This document shows positions 53,302 to 62,288 of a stretch of 64,000 nt of DNA, in pieces. The position numbers and the translations under genes are program-made. The first letter of the stretch is position 1; the number at the start of each line of letters is the position of its first letter. Source of the DNA: Dongia_B sp035539075 (lineage in GTDB: Bacteria; Pseudomonadota; Alphaproteobacteria; Dongiales; Dongiaceae); contig DATLJB010000174.1 in NCBI GenBank assembly GCA_035539075.1, positions 6,433-70,432 on the forward strand. Direction: 5' to 3'. The notes under the pieces were generated by a model, which did no database searches, was not told the DNA's origin, and saw only the letters and a list, made by a program, of their open reading frames with translations.

Positions 53302-53614
53302 TGCTTATCTTCCTTGCGGTGACAGCGCCTTTCGGCCGCCGCTTTATGGTCGATATCTGCGCCTCGGCTATGCTCCGACCCGTCGCCGGGTGACTTGCGG
53401 CGGGTCAACGGTGTGGGGAGGAGCCGGAATCTGGATTCTGTGATGCGGTGATGTTCAGAAGGCGCGGCAGCCTAGCACGTTCCCGGCCGCGATAATTTTG
53501 CAGGGTGATGCGAGTCGAAAACAAGCACCATGTAAATATGCGCGTGCTAGGTACCGTCGGTTCGGCTCCCTGGCAACGCACGCAGCGGTTCAGATAGGCC
53601 GCCACAGTATCGCC
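53302..53614. other. Gene-free spacer
   Basis: A 313-bp GC-rich region between two minus-strand genes. It holds the promoter of the debranching gene. No gene, repeat or RNA could be recognised. Confidence 0.4.
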
Positions 53615-54946
53615 TTATGGCTGAGACCCGGTTCGTCGCTTCTCTTCTTTCCTCTGCATACGTGGCGCATTTCCTTCGGGCCGCGTTTCCGGCATCAGGA
53701 AGGTGACCGCGGCGAGGCCGCAGCCGGCCAGAATGGCCAGGACGATGAAGGCATTGTAGCTTCCGAAAGTATCAGTGATATAGCCGCTGAGAACGGTGCT
53801 GATTGAGGCACCAATCCCCATGGCGCAGCCAACCGTTCCCTGGGCGAGATTGAAGTGGCCGCTCCCGCGCGTGACGTCGGCGACGGTCAGGGGCACCAGA
53901 ACGCCGAGAATTGCCGCGGAGACGCCATCGAGGACCTGGAAAATCACGATCAGATGCGGCTGGAGCGTGATCGAAAAAAGCAGGGCTCGAACCGCGAGCG
54001 CAGCGAAGCCAAGCATAAGAAATGGCCGTCTTCCCCAACGCTGGGCGCTGCGGCCCACCAGCGGCGATAATCCCGTCACCGTCAATTGCGGAACGATCAT
54101 CGCGGCAGCCACCATGATGGTTGCCGCCTGGCTCGAGCGAAGCGTTACCATGCTTGCCGCCAAGGGCAACATCGCCGCATTTGCCAAATGAAACATGCAG
54201 ACGCATCCGGCGAAGATCGCCAACGGCCGGTTGCGCATCAAGCCGATGAAGCCCGTCATCAAGCCAATAGCCGGCGAAGGTTCGGCAACAGGCGCGGGAC
54301 GGGCTGGGCGGATCTCGTCAGATCGGATGCGAAACAGAGCGATGATGGCGGGTACCACCAGCGCCGCCGCCAGGAAAAACACCGCACGCCCGGAGAGATA
54401 TTGGCCGCAGACACCCATGATCGCGGCCGCGATTCCGGTTCCGGCCGACGCGAAGGCGGCATTGCGACCCAGCCTCTCGCTGACGCTGCTTTGTCCGATG
54501 AGGCCGAGGCTCAGTGTGACCAGGGCAAATCCGAGAATGCAGCTTGCCGCGGCATGCAGGACGCGTGTTGCGAAGACAACGGGTAGAATTGGCCATGCGG
54601 CAAAGCCGAAGGCACTGACGCCGATAGCGATCAAGGCACCCGCCGCCACAGCGCGGACCGATTTGACGGAATCGACGATCGCTCCCAGGGGGATCTGGCC
54701 AAAGAGGCTGACCAGCCCGCTGACCGTCAAGACGAGGCCGATATCGACCTGTGTCCATTTCTGCGTAGTCAGGAAGACGGCAACAAAAGGACCGAATCCA
54801 GTCTGGATATCGGCCACAAAGAAGACGAACCAATCGAGGCCATGGCGGCTGCGCGCAGAGATCGGCGGGTTTTGCTCAGGAACGGGGGCCAGCGTGACGG
54901 CGTTGTCCGGGTCAGCTCCGCGGTTTTTTGCCGTTCGCTCCGCCAT
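53615..54946 (-). CDS. MFS transporter
   Basis: A 443-residue major facilitator with about 12 membrane segments. DWFVFFVADIQTGFGPFVAVFL begins helix 1; the loop after helix 2 reads GAIVDSVKSVRAVAAGA (short form of the MFS motif GxxxDRxxRR), and SPLVGRSAQRWGRRPFLMLGF is its second-half counterpart. Sequences of this kind are common next to stress genes in rhizobia. Substrate unknown. The gene is 51 bp downstream of the PRC-barrel gene and may share its transcript. Confidence 0.85.
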   Translation of the reverse strand: MAERTAKNRGADPDNAVTLAPVPEQNPPISARSRHGLDWFVFFVADIQTGFGPFVAVFLTTQKWTQVDIGLVLTVSGLVSLFGQIPLGAIVDSVKSVRAVAAGALIAIGVSAFGFAAWPILPVVFATRVLHAAASCILGFALVTLSLGLIGQSSVSERLGRNAAFASAGTGIAAAIMGVCGQYLSGRAVFFLAAALVVPAIIALFRIRSDEIRPARPAPVAEPSPAIGLMTGFIGLMRNRPLAIFAGCVCMFHLANAAMLPLAASMVTLRSSQAATIMVAAAMIVPQLTVTGLSPLVGRSAQRWGRRPFLMLGFAALAVRALLFSITLQPHLIVIFQVLDGVSAAILGVLVPLTVADVTRGSGHFNLAQGTVGCAMGIGASISTVLSGYITDTFGSYNAFIVLAILAGCGLAAVTFLMPETRPEGNAPRMQRKEEKRRTGSQP

Positions 54947-54997
54947 TCACGCTTTGCCTTTTGTATTTGATGCGATTGTGCCAGCCGGAGGTTCCGC

Positions 54998-55873
54998 TCA
55001 GGGCGCCTGCGTGGGTGCATTGTCTTGTGGCGCAGGTGAGGGCTGTGCCGGCGCTGTTGGTGTCGGCTGCGCGGGGGTATTCTGGACCGGTGGATTCTGT
55101 ACCGGCGCAGATTGCTGCGGAGCCGATGGAGTCGGCGCGGGTTGAACCGGCGCAGGCTGAACCGGTGCCGATGAGGCCGGGGCAGGGGGTGGGGGCGCCG
55201 GAGATGCAGGCGCCGGTGGCGAGACATCCGCGCGACCGACAATCACGACGGGTTCGCCGGGCTTGTAGACCGGTGCGACCCGCAACTGATCTTGCGACAG
55301 GTCTGCGACGATCTTGTCCATGCTGCCATCCGGCGGAAAATGCAAGACCCGCCAGTCGACCGCTATTTTACGCGTGCCGACGCCGAGAAAGCCGCCGAAG
55401 TCGATAATGGCCGCCCGCACCAGCCCGGTATGGTCGACCATGACATCTATTATACGCCCCATGTCGTCACCGCTGGCGCTTTGCACCGGCTTGCCGAGAA
55501 GCGTGTCGGCCGACTTGCCCTCGACGACGACTGCGGGCGTTTCCGTATTGCCGGGCAGGGTGGTGGCAGGCGAAGTCGGCTTGGCGGTGGTGGGTGCCGC
55601 CGGGGCGGCCGGTGTCGCTTGCGGGCTTTGCGGAGAGGATTGAACGGGTGGCTGGGACGGTGCTGAAGAAGGTGGCTGAGACGGCGCCTCATTGGCAGGT
55701 GGAGTTGCCAGGGGCTGCGATTGTGCGGCTGGCGGCGCGGATGAGTTTCCGGTCGTTGGTGATGCCGGCTGGGATTGTCCGAAGGCAGGACACGTCGCGG
55801 ATATAAAGAGCACATATACCCACGTGATACAAAGGCGCGATGTACGGAGAAATATCGAGACGATAGGTTTCAT
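54998..55873 (-). CDS. Exported PRC-barrel protein with Pro/Ala/Gln-rich flanks
   Basis: A 291-residue protein. It has a signal peptide (residues 1 to about 33, ...ISATCPAFGQ), then a long Pro/Ala/Gln/Ser-rich stretch (34-115). A PRC-barrel domain follows: LGKPVQSASGDDMGRIIDVMVDHTGLVRAAIIDFGGFLGVGTRKIAVDW (about 125-173). It ends with another Pro/Ala-rich tail (215-291). PRC-barrel proteins of rhizobia often sit in the periplasm and are linked to stress or envelope functions. AGGAGCG stands before the ATG. Confidence 0.8.
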   Translation of the reverse strand: MKPIVSIFLRTSRLCITWVYVLFISATCPAFGQSQPASPTTGNSSAPPAAQSQPLATPPANEAPSQPPSSAPSQPPVQSSPQSPQATPAAPAAPTTAKPTSPATTLPGNTETPAVVVEGKSADTLLGKPVQSASGDDMGRIIDVMVDHTGLVRAAIIDFGGFLGVGTRKIAVDWRVLHFPPDGSMDKIVADLSQDQLRVAPVYKPGEPVVIVGRADVSPPAPASPAPPPPAPASSAPVQPAPVQPAPTPSAPQQSAPVQNPPVQNTPAQPTPTAPAQPSPAPQDNAPTQAP

Positions 55874-56181
55874 CTGGATCGCTCCTGACCGGAAGGGCGG
55901 CCGCGCTGCCGATAGCTAAGCCGGCTGGCCGGGATTATGCCGATGAGTATGCGTCGCCCCTTGGTCGCTGTGAACGCGCATATGATCACGGTTGCGCGAG
56001 GTCGCGCGGTCAACGAGCGGGGTGGCGCGAAATATGCCTGTCGGATGATCAGGTGCGGATAGCGATGTGGGGGGACAACTTGCCCCATTTTCCCGGGGCC
56101 GCGAGGCTTGTTGCCCCTGCGTTGTCGTCTGCTGCAAGTCGGCCTCAGCGGTTCCTGAGCGCGGCTTAACGGCCCTGGTTT
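55874..56181. other. Gene-free spacer
   Basis: About 308 bp between two minus-strand genes, including the promoter of the PRC-barrel gene. GGTCGCGCGGTCAACGAGCG and similar GC-rich partial dyads are present, without any clear terminator or gene. Confidence 0.4.
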
Positions 56182-56811
56182 CTAGGTGAGAAGCATCATG
56201 AAATCGCTGAAATCCGGGATCACGTAATCGACATCATCGAAACCGCCGCCCGTTGCGGCATAGCCGATGATCGTCAGGCCGGCGCGGCGGGCAGAGAGGG
56301 CGCCTGATCTGCTGTCCTCGATCGCGACGACCGATGCCGGGTCCAGGCCGAGACGCGTGCAGGCCGTCAGATAGGGCTCGGGATCGGGTTTGCCGTTCTT
56401 CACATCGTCAAGGCTGATCGAGAAGGCGATCGCATCGCGGATGCCGAGCGCCGCCAGATTGGCATCGACGACGGCGCGGCCCGAATTGGAAACGCAGGCT
56501 TGCGGCATCTCCAAGGCGGCGAGCTGCTTCACCATGGCGACGGCATCGGTGATCGGCCGCAAATGCTGCGTGTTGGCCACGTAATGCGCATCGATCGCCT
56601 GCAGCCAGCTAAGCTCGTCCAGGCTCTTCGGCAGCCGCGGCCGCAGAATATGCCAGACATCATGCATATGGACGCCGCGAAACGCCTGGTCAGGCAGATC
56701 CGAAAGATCGCAGCCGAAGCCGAGGCTGGCAGCGAGCAGGGCTTGATGGTGCAAGGGCTCGCTGTCGACCAGCGTGCCGTCGATATCCCAGGCAACGGCT
56801 TTGAATTTCAT
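56182..56811 (-). CDS. HAD-superfamily hydrolase (sugar-phosphatase type)
   Basis: A 209-residue HAD subfamily IA phosphatase. Motif I is AWDIDGTLVDSEPLHHQAL (Asp9, Asp11), motif II is ACVSNSGRAVVD, motif III is the Lys in VKNGKPDPEPYLTA, and motif IV is VVAIEDSRSGALSARRAG. The closest types act on small sugar or polyol phosphates. It overlaps the end of the FGGY kinase gene by ATGA, so it belongs to the carbohydrate operon and may remove a blocking phosphate or act in the pathway. Confidence 0.85.
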   Translation of the reverse strand: MKFKAVAWDIDGTLVDSEPLHHQALLAASLGFGCDLSDLPDQAFRGVHMHDVWHILRPRLPKSLDELSWLQAIDAHYVANTQHLRPITDAVAMVKQLAALEMPQACVSNSGRAVVDANLAALGIRDAIAFSISLDDVKNGKPDPEPYLTACTRLGLDPASVVAIEDSRSGALSARRAGLTIIGYAATGGGFDDVDYVIPDFSDFMMLLT

Positions 56812-58316
56812 GGCTGTGGATGCTGTAGAGGCTTGAGGCTGAGATAGACCTGCTCGAAGAGCCGGTAACCGTCACGGTAGACCTTGGCATTGGACGGGTT
56901 GGGTTGAATGAGGTCTCCCTTCTGTACGAAGCGGTCCGTGCCGAACCAGTCATTGGTGAGGCCGGTGCCGATGGCGGCGGTCCAGGCGGCACCGAGACAG
57001 GAGCCGGGATGGCCTTCCAACCGTTGCACGGGAGCCTGCAGCACATCGGCGACGATCTGCATCCAGACGCGGCTGCTGGCGCCGCCATCCGAGGCGAGAT
57101 AATGCCTTGGTGCGTGGCCCATGTCGCGCAGCACTTCCATGTGATGGGCAATCGCGTAGGCATAGGCTTCGAGGAGTGCGCGCCAGAGATGGCCGATCGT
57201 GTGATTGAGGCTGAGGCCGGTGATGGTGCCGCGGGCAAGCGGATCGTGGATGGGCGTCTTCTCGCCCAGGAAATAGGGAACAATGGTGATGCCCTCGGCG
57301 CCGGCGGGAATGACCTCCGCCAGGCGGTCGAGATATTGATGCAGGCGCAGCCCGGCGGCATCCGCGGCGGCCTGCTGGCCGCCGGCGAAATTGGCCGCAA
57401 GCCAGTTGAGCCCTGAGCCGCCGGTCGACATGCAGCCATTCGGCATATAGAGGCCCGGCACCAGATGGTAATCGAGGAACATCCGGGGATCGGGAGCCAC
57501 CTTGCTGGTCGCCACCAGCACGTCTACCGAGCCGCCGAATTTCAACAGCACCTGACCGTCGGCCACCACGCCTGCGGCCAGCGCCGAGGCGATCAAGTCG
57601 GCAGCACCTCCAACCACGGGCACGCCTTCCGGCAAGCCGGTCGCCGACGCCGCTTCAGCGTTGACATGGCCGATGATCTGATGCGACGCAGCCTTGGGCG
57701 GGATCGTGCCTGCCGGCAGATGGGTATGGGCGATGAGATCGGCGGCAAGCTCGCCGCGCGCCAGATCCACGAAACCTGCTTCCAGCGCCCAATTCTGCTC
57801 GATGCGGCGCTCGCCCGTCAGGCGCCAGTTGATATAGTCATAGGAGCCGAAGACCGTGGCGATGCGACGGAAGACCTCGGGTTCATGCTTTTCGATCCAG
57901 CGCAACTTGCTGGCGACGAGTTGCTGATTGACGCCATTGCCGGCCCGCTTGACGAAAGCGGCTTCGTCGATCTCGGTGCGCAATTCCTCGACTTCCGCCG
58001 CGCAGCGCCCGTCGCTCTGCTGGATGCTGGGACGGAGAAGGTGTCCTTTGGCATCCAGGAGCACGACGGCCGGCAGCATGCCGGTGACGCCGATGCCGGC
58101 GACTTCCGAGGGCTCAATGCCGGAATCCGCCAGCAGCTGGCGGATGATGGCGCAGCTGTTCTGCCACCATTGTTCCGGATCTTCCTCGGCCCAGCCGGGA
58201 TTGCGCGAGGCCAGTGTCACCGGCCGGGAGACGATCCCGAGGATCGTCTCCGGCAGCTTGACCAGAATCCCGATGGTCGAGGTGGTGCCGATATCGAGGC
58301 CGATGACGCAGCTCAT
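56808..58316 (-). CDS. FGGY-family carbohydrate kinase
   Basis: A 502-residue kinase of the FGGY family (xylulose/ribulose/glycerol kinases). N-terminal phosphate-binding motif: VIGLDIGTTSTIGILV; then AGIGVTGMLPAVVLLD, PSIQQSDGRCAAEVEEL, and in the second domain LKFGGSVDVLV, NGCMSTGGSGLNWLA and LASDGGASSRVWMQIVADVL (the family's second signature). It phosphorylates a sugar or polyol. ATG at 58314-58316 is chosen because VIGLDIGTT must be close to the start. It lies 13 nt after the BtpA-family stop and overlaps the HAD gene. Confidence 0.88.
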   Translation of the reverse strand: MSCVIGLDIGTTSTIGILVKLPETILGIVSRPVTLASRNPGWAEEDPEQWWQNSCAIIRQLLADSGIEPSEVAGIGVTGMLPAVVLLDAKGHLLRPSIQQSDGRCAAEVEELRTEIDEAAFVKRAGNGVNQQLVASKLRWIEKHEPEVFRRIATVFGSYDYINWRLTGERRIEQNWALEAGFVDLARGELAADLIAHTHLPAGTIPPKAASHQIIGHVNAEAASATGLPEGVPVVGGAADLIASALAAGVVADGQVLLKFGGSVDVLVATSKVAPDPRMFLDYHLVPGLYMPNGCMSTGGSGLNWLAANFAGGQQAAADAAGLRLHQYLDRLAEVIPAGAEGITIVPYFLGEKTPIHDPLARGTITGLSLNHTIGHLWRALLEAYAYAIAHHMEVLRDMGHAPRHYLASDGGASSRVWMQIVADVLQAPVQRLEGHPGSCLGAAWTAAIGTGLTNDWFGTDRFVQKGDLIQPNPSNAKVYRDGYRLFEQVYLSLKPLQHPQP

Positions 58317-58329
58317 CGCCGGCTTCCGA

Positions 58330-59133
58330 TCACTTGCGGATCTTTTCCACCACATCCATGAAGCGTTTCACGCGCTCGCCATCGACCTGGTTCCAAGTAT
58401 AGCCGTCGACTTTGAAATGCGTGCCGATGACGACGCCGGAAGCGACGGCGAGAACGTCACGGACATTGTCGATATTGACGCCGGTATTGGCGAAGACCGG
58501 CACGTCGCGGATGGTTTCGCAGACCTTGCGCAGGTCGGATTGGTCGGCGGGCTGGCCGGTGATCGGGCCGGAGACCAGGATGGCATCCGCCAGCGACGAG
58601 AACACAGCACTTTTCGCACGCAGTTCGATCGGGCGGCTGTCCAGTGAATGCGAGAACTCCGCATTGATGTTGAATAGGCATTTGAGATCGGGCCGGCCGA
58701 GATTGCGCTTCAGCCGCGCCGCACCGGCGCAATCCGGCGCCCAGACGCCCATATCGGAAGCGAAGACTCCGGTGAAGATCTCGCGCACGAATTTGGCGCC
58801 GGTCGCCGTGGCGATGGCGATGCTGGCCTTGGGATCCCAGAGGTAATTGACGCCGAACGGAATCTTAAGGGACGGCTTGATCGCCTGGACGATCGCCGTC
58901 ATGGCGGAGATGCCTTCAATCGGCGCTTCCAGCACGTAAGGGCGATCGTTCTCGTTGCCGAACATCACGGCATCGACACCGCCTGCCTGCAGTTTCTCGG
59001 CATCGCGGGCGGCATCCTCGATCAGCTTGTCGACCCCGCCATCGGCGTCATAAAGCGGGCTGCCCGGCAGGGCGCCGATATGGATCATAGAAATGACCGC
59101 CTTCTTCTTGGCGCCAAAGAAATCGAAAACCAT
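58330..59133 (-). CDS. BtpA/SgcQ-family protein
   Basis: A 267-residue TIM-barrel-like protein of the BtpA family. Family segments: VISMIHIGALPGSPLYD (residues 13-29), GGVDAVMFGNENDRPY, PFGVNYLWDPKASIAIATATGAKFVREIFTGVFASDMGVWAPD, and GVVIGTHFKVDGYTWNQVDGERVKRFMDVV. BtpA itself is linked to photosystem I in cyanobacteria, but SgcQ-like members lie in sugar operons, as here, where an aldolase- or epimerase-like role is suspected. It stands between the FGGY kinase and the DeoR regulator on the same strand. Confidence 0.82.
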   Translation of the reverse strand: MVFDFFGAKKKAVISMIHIGALPGSPLYDADGGVDKLIEDAARDAEKLQAGGVDAVMFGNENDRPYVLEAPIEGISAMTAIVQAIKPSLKIPFGVNYLWDPKASIAIATATGAKFVREIFTGVFASDMGVWAPDCAGAARLKRNLGRPDLKCLFNINAEFSHSLDSRPIELRAKSAVFSSLADAILVSGPITGQPADQSDLRKVCETIRDVPVFANTGVNIDNVRDVLAVASGVVIGTHFKVDGYTWNQVDGERVKRFMDVVEKIRK

Positions 59134-59189
59134 CTGTGTTCCTCACGCTTCTAATGATGTGTCGTTAAGTCGGTTGAGAGAGCTGTCGG

Positions 59190-60008
59190 CTAGCCGGCGA
59201 TCTTGATGGCAACGCCTGCTTCGACAAGAGCCGCGGCGATATCGGCCGGCGGCGCGGCATCGGAGATCAGCAGGTCGATATCGGTGAGATCGGCGATCTT
59301 GATCAGCGACATGTGGTGGAATTTCGAACTGTCGCAAAGCAGCACCTTGCGGGCCGAACGGCGCAGATAGACGCGCTTCAGCTCGCTGTCTTCCAGCGAA
59401 TAGTCGAACATGCCCTCGGCGGTGATGCCGGAGACGCCGATAAAGGCGATATCGAACCAGTAGCGCTCGAATTCCTCGCACGCGGCCGGTCCGCAAATCG
59501 ACATCTCCTCGCCGCGAACCTGTCCCGCCGGCACATAGACCTCGCGGCCGGCCTCGCCCAGCAGCAGGGCCGTGCGCAGGCTGGAGGTGAAGAATTTGAC
59601 GTTACTGCGATCGGCAAGGACGTGAGCAAGCAGATGTGTCGTGGTGCCGACATCGAGCCCCACGCTGAGGCGCCGATCAACCAGTTCAGCCGCGGCTATG
59701 GCGATGCGCCGCTTCTCTTCCTGATGGTTGCGCAGCCGCGCGGCAAAGGCCGGCTCTTCGCTGTCGATCACAGGCGCCGGCGCGTCCTCTTCCAGCACGG
59801 CACCACCGCGGGTCCGGGTGAGGGCACCGTCGCGCTCCAATTCCATAAGGTCCCGGCGAATCGTCATTTCCGAAACGCCAAGCTCGGCAGCGACATCGGC
59901 GACGTGAACGAAGCCGCGCTTGCGGGCCGTCTCGATCAGATGGTTGTGGCGCAGCCGCGCTGGCAGGCGCCGCTGGTCTCCTGAAGCAACTGTCGAATCG
60001 TCGTTCAT
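59190..60008 (-). CDS. DeoR-family transcriptional regulator
   Basis: A 272-residue regulator. N-terminal winged HTH: RHNHLIETARKRGFVHVADVAAELGVSEMTIRRDLMELERDGALTRTRGGAV (about 19-70), with the DeoR signature. C-terminal sugar-phosphate sensor: SVGLDVGTTTHLLAHVL, FFTSSLRTALLLG, DIAFIGVSGI and VLLCDSSKFHHMSLIKIADLTDIDLLISD. It is the first gene of the minus-strand carbohydrate operon and is divergent from the SDR gene. GGGGAGAGAC precedes ATG 60008. It probably represses both sides until a phosphorylated sugar binds. Confidence 0.9.
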   Translation of the reverse strand: MNDDSTVASGDQRRLPARLRHNHLIETARKRGFVHVADVAAELGVSEMTIRRDLMELERDGALTRTRGGAVLEEDAPAPVIDSEEPAFAARLRNHQEEKRRIAIAAAELVDRRLSVGLDVGTTTHLLAHVLADRSNVKFFTSSLRTALLLGEAGREVYVPAGQVRGEEMSICGPAACEEFERYWFDIAFIGVSGITAEGMFDYSLEDSELKRVYLRRSARKVLLCDSSKFHHMSLIKIADLTDIDLLISDAAPPADIAAALVEAGVAIKIAG

Positions 60009-60100
60009 GCGTCGAGTCTCTCCCCTGATAACGCTATCGAACATTGCCACAGGTTGCTTGCTGGTTGTGTGTGACGGTTGCCGCGATCATAAACGCGATC

Positions 60101-60158
60101 CAAACATTTTCAAACATAAAATTGTGTTGCAAAGTTATAAAAGGAACGAATATGTTTG
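60101..60158. promoter_or_regulatory. Candidate DeoR operator array
   Basis: CAAACATT (60101) and CAAACATA (60111) lie exactly one helical turn apart, a weaker CAAAGTTAT follows at 60130, and the inverse TATGTTTG occurs at 60151-60158. The AT-rich array is between the divergent DeoR and SDR genes, 52-109 bp before the SDR start. Repeated half-sites suit DeoR-family tetramers. Confidence 0.5.
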
Positions 60159-60209
60159 ATTGTGCTGATCAAGGCATAACAAAGTATCCGCGTCTTTCAG
60201 GGGGATTCG

Positions 60210-61016
60210 ATGGCTGTGACGCCGACGGCAACGGGCAAACTGGCAGAGGAATTGGCTGGGAAGCGGGCCATCGTGACCGGCGCCGGCTCCGGCATCGGGC
60301 GCGCCATTGCAGCTGCGCTTGCGCGTCACGGCGTTCGCGTCGCCGTTGCTGATCTTGATCCTGTCACAGCCAAATGGGTTGCCGGCGATATCGGCCAGGG
60401 TGCGCGACCGGTTACCATTGATGTCCGCAAGCGCGAATCGGTCGAGGCGGCGTTCAACGAGGTCATCAAGGATTGGGGCGGCTTTGACATTTTGATCGCC
60501 AATGCCGGCGTGTCGACCATGAACAAGGCCATCGATCTCACCGATGACGAGTGGGACTTCAATTTCGACGTCAATTCACGCGGCGTCTTTCTCACCAATC
60601 AGATCGCGGCGCGGCATTTCATCGCGACCGACAACAAAGGCATCATCGTCAATACGGCATCGCTTGCGGCCAAGATCGGCGCGCCGCTCCTGGCGCATTA
60701 TTCAGCCAGCAAATTCGCCGTTCTCGGCTGGACGCAGGCGCTGGCGCGCGAACTCGCCGGCCGCGGCATTCGCGTGAACGCCGTCTGCCCGGGTTTCGTC
60801 AAGACCTCGATGCAGTCGCGTGAAGTGCAATGGGAAGCGCAGCTGCGTGGTATCACCCCGGAGCAGGTGATCGCCGACTACGTCAATCAGACGCCGCTCG
60901 GCCGCCTCGAAGAACCGGAGGATGTGGCCGATGTCGTCGTGTTTCTCTGCTCCAATGGCGCCCGCTTCATGACTGGCCAGGGCATCAACGTGACAGGCGG
61001 CGTCTATACCACCTGA
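60210..61016 (+). CDS. Short-chain dehydrogenase/reductase (polyol or sugar dehydrogenase type)
   Basis: A 268-residue classical SDR. NAD-binding motif: AIVTGAGSGIGRAIAAAL (about 19-36), IANAGVS, active site Ser in NTASLAAKIGAPLLAHYSASKFAVLG with YSASK giving Tyr and Lys, and RVNAVCPGFVKTSM. The end GQGINVTGGVYTT matches the sugar/polyol group. Beside an FGGY kinase and a sugar ABC transporter, oxidation of a polyol to a ketose is likely. GGGGGATTCG precedes the ATG. A 113-bp gap follows before the ABC ATPase gene. Confidence 0.88.
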   Translation: MAVTPTATGKLAEELAGKRAIVTGAGSGIGRAIAAALARHGVRVAVADLDPVTAKWVAGDIGQGARPVTIDVRKRESVEAAFNEVIKDWGGFDILIANAGVSTMNKAIDLTDDEWDFNFDVNSRGVFLTNQIAARHFIATDNKGIIVNTASLAAKIGAPLLAHYSASKFAVLGWTQALARELAGRGIRVNAVCPGFVKTSMQSREVQWEAQLRGITPEQVIADYVNQTPLGRLEEPEDVADVVVFLCSNGARFMTGQGINVTGGVYTT

Positions 61017-61129
61017 GGATTGGCACCCGGCGGCAACAAGCCGGCGATGACATGGCAAACATACAGGAGGTAAGGGGGAATCGATGCGGTATCAGATGAC
61101 GAAGATGCGGGATAATCAGGCCTGACGCG

Positions 61130-62278
61130 ATGGCATCGATCGAACTCGAACATGTCTCCAAGCTTTATGCCAACGGCGCCTATGGCGTGCGGGACGTTGA
61201 CCTCAACATCGCCGACGGCGAATTCGTCATCTTCCTGGGTCCCTCGGGCTGCGGAAAATCCACCACCTTGCGCATGATTGCCGGCCTGGAGAGCATTTCC
61301 TCCGGCGATCTGCGTATTGCCGGCCGCAGCGTCACCAATGTAGCGCCGCGTGACCGTAATGTGGCGGTCGTCTTTCAAAGCTATGCGCTTTATCCGCATA
61401 TGACGGTGCGCGAGAATATGGGTTTCGGCCTGAAAATGCGGGGCACGCCTCGGGCCGTCATCGACAGCAAGATCCAGGAAGCGGCGGCACTGCTTGGCCT
61501 TTCGACCTATCTCGACCGCAAGCCGGCCGCGCTTTCCGGCGGCCAGCGCCAGCGTGTGGCCCTCGGTCGCGCCATTGTGCGCGAGCCGGCAGCCTTTCTG
61601 CTCGACGAGCCGCTCTCCAATCTCGACGCGCAATTGCGGGCGGAGATGCGGCTGGAACTCGTCAAGCTGCATCGGCGGCTGGGTCGGACCATCATCCACG
61701 TGACACACGACCAGGTCGAAGCCATGACCATGGGCGATCGCATCTGCATCATGCGCGATGGCAGCATGGTGCAGGTCGGCAAGCCCCTTGAGGTCTATGC
61801 CAACCCGGCCGATACCTTCGTGGCGAAGTTCCTGGCGACGCCGCCGATGAATCTGATCCCCGCCGATCTGCGGGGCGAAAGCGGACAAAGGCTCGAGGTC
61901 TGCGCCGATGGCCTGCGCCTGTCGGTGCCGTCACGGCACCTGGCTGCCTATGGTGTCGCAGCCGGTAAACCGGTTCTGCTCGGCGTCCGTCCGGAAGACA
62001 TCTATGAGACGCAGGCCAATGCGGAGTGGCAGCCGCTTGATCTCACCGTCGTCGCGGTCGAAGCACTCGGCGTCGAGAACATCATTGTCGGCCAGATCGG
62101 TCAGGAGAAGCCGGTGGAGATTTCTGCCCGCGTCAGTCGGCATTTCACTGCCGAGATCGGCGCCAAGGTCAGGCTCTATGTCGATGCCCTGCCGATGCAT
62201 CTCTTCAATCCGGAAAACGGCAAGGTATTTCCCCGCGCGCCCCTGACGGTGGCGCCGCCCTTGACCCTGGCCGTGTGA
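61130..62278 (+). CDS. Sugar ABC transporter ATPase (MalK/UgpC-like)
   Basis: A 382-residue CUT1-type ATPase. Walker A FLGPSGCGKSTTLRMIAG (about 37-54), Q-loop VVFQSYALYPHMTV, signature AALSGGQRQRVALGRAIV, Walker B AAFLLDEPLSNLDAQLR and H-loop IHVTHDQVEAMTMGD. The C-terminal TOBE/regulatory region (about 240-370) includes VLLGVRPEDIYE. It powers import for the permease and binding protein encoded directly downstream. Confidence 0.92.
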   Translation: MASIELEHVSKLYANGAYGVRDVDLNIADGEFVIFLGPSGCGKSTTLRMIAGLESISSGDLRIAGRSVTNVAPRDRNVAVVFQSYALYPHMTVRENMGFGLKMRGTPRAVIDSKIQEAAALLGLSTYLDRKPAALSGGQRQRVALGRAIVREPAAFLLDEPLSNLDAQLRAEMRLELVKLHRRLGRTIIHVTHDQVEAMTMGDRICIMRDGSMVQVGKPLEVYANPADTFVAKFLATPPMNLIPADLRGESGQRLEVCADGLRLSVPSRHLAAYGVAAGKPVLLGVRPEDIYETQANAEWQPLDLTVVAVEALGVENIIVGQIGQEKPVEISARVSRHFTAEIGAKVRLYVDALPMHLFNPENGKVFPRAPLTVAPPLTLAV

Positions 62279-62288
62279 GGGCGAGGCG

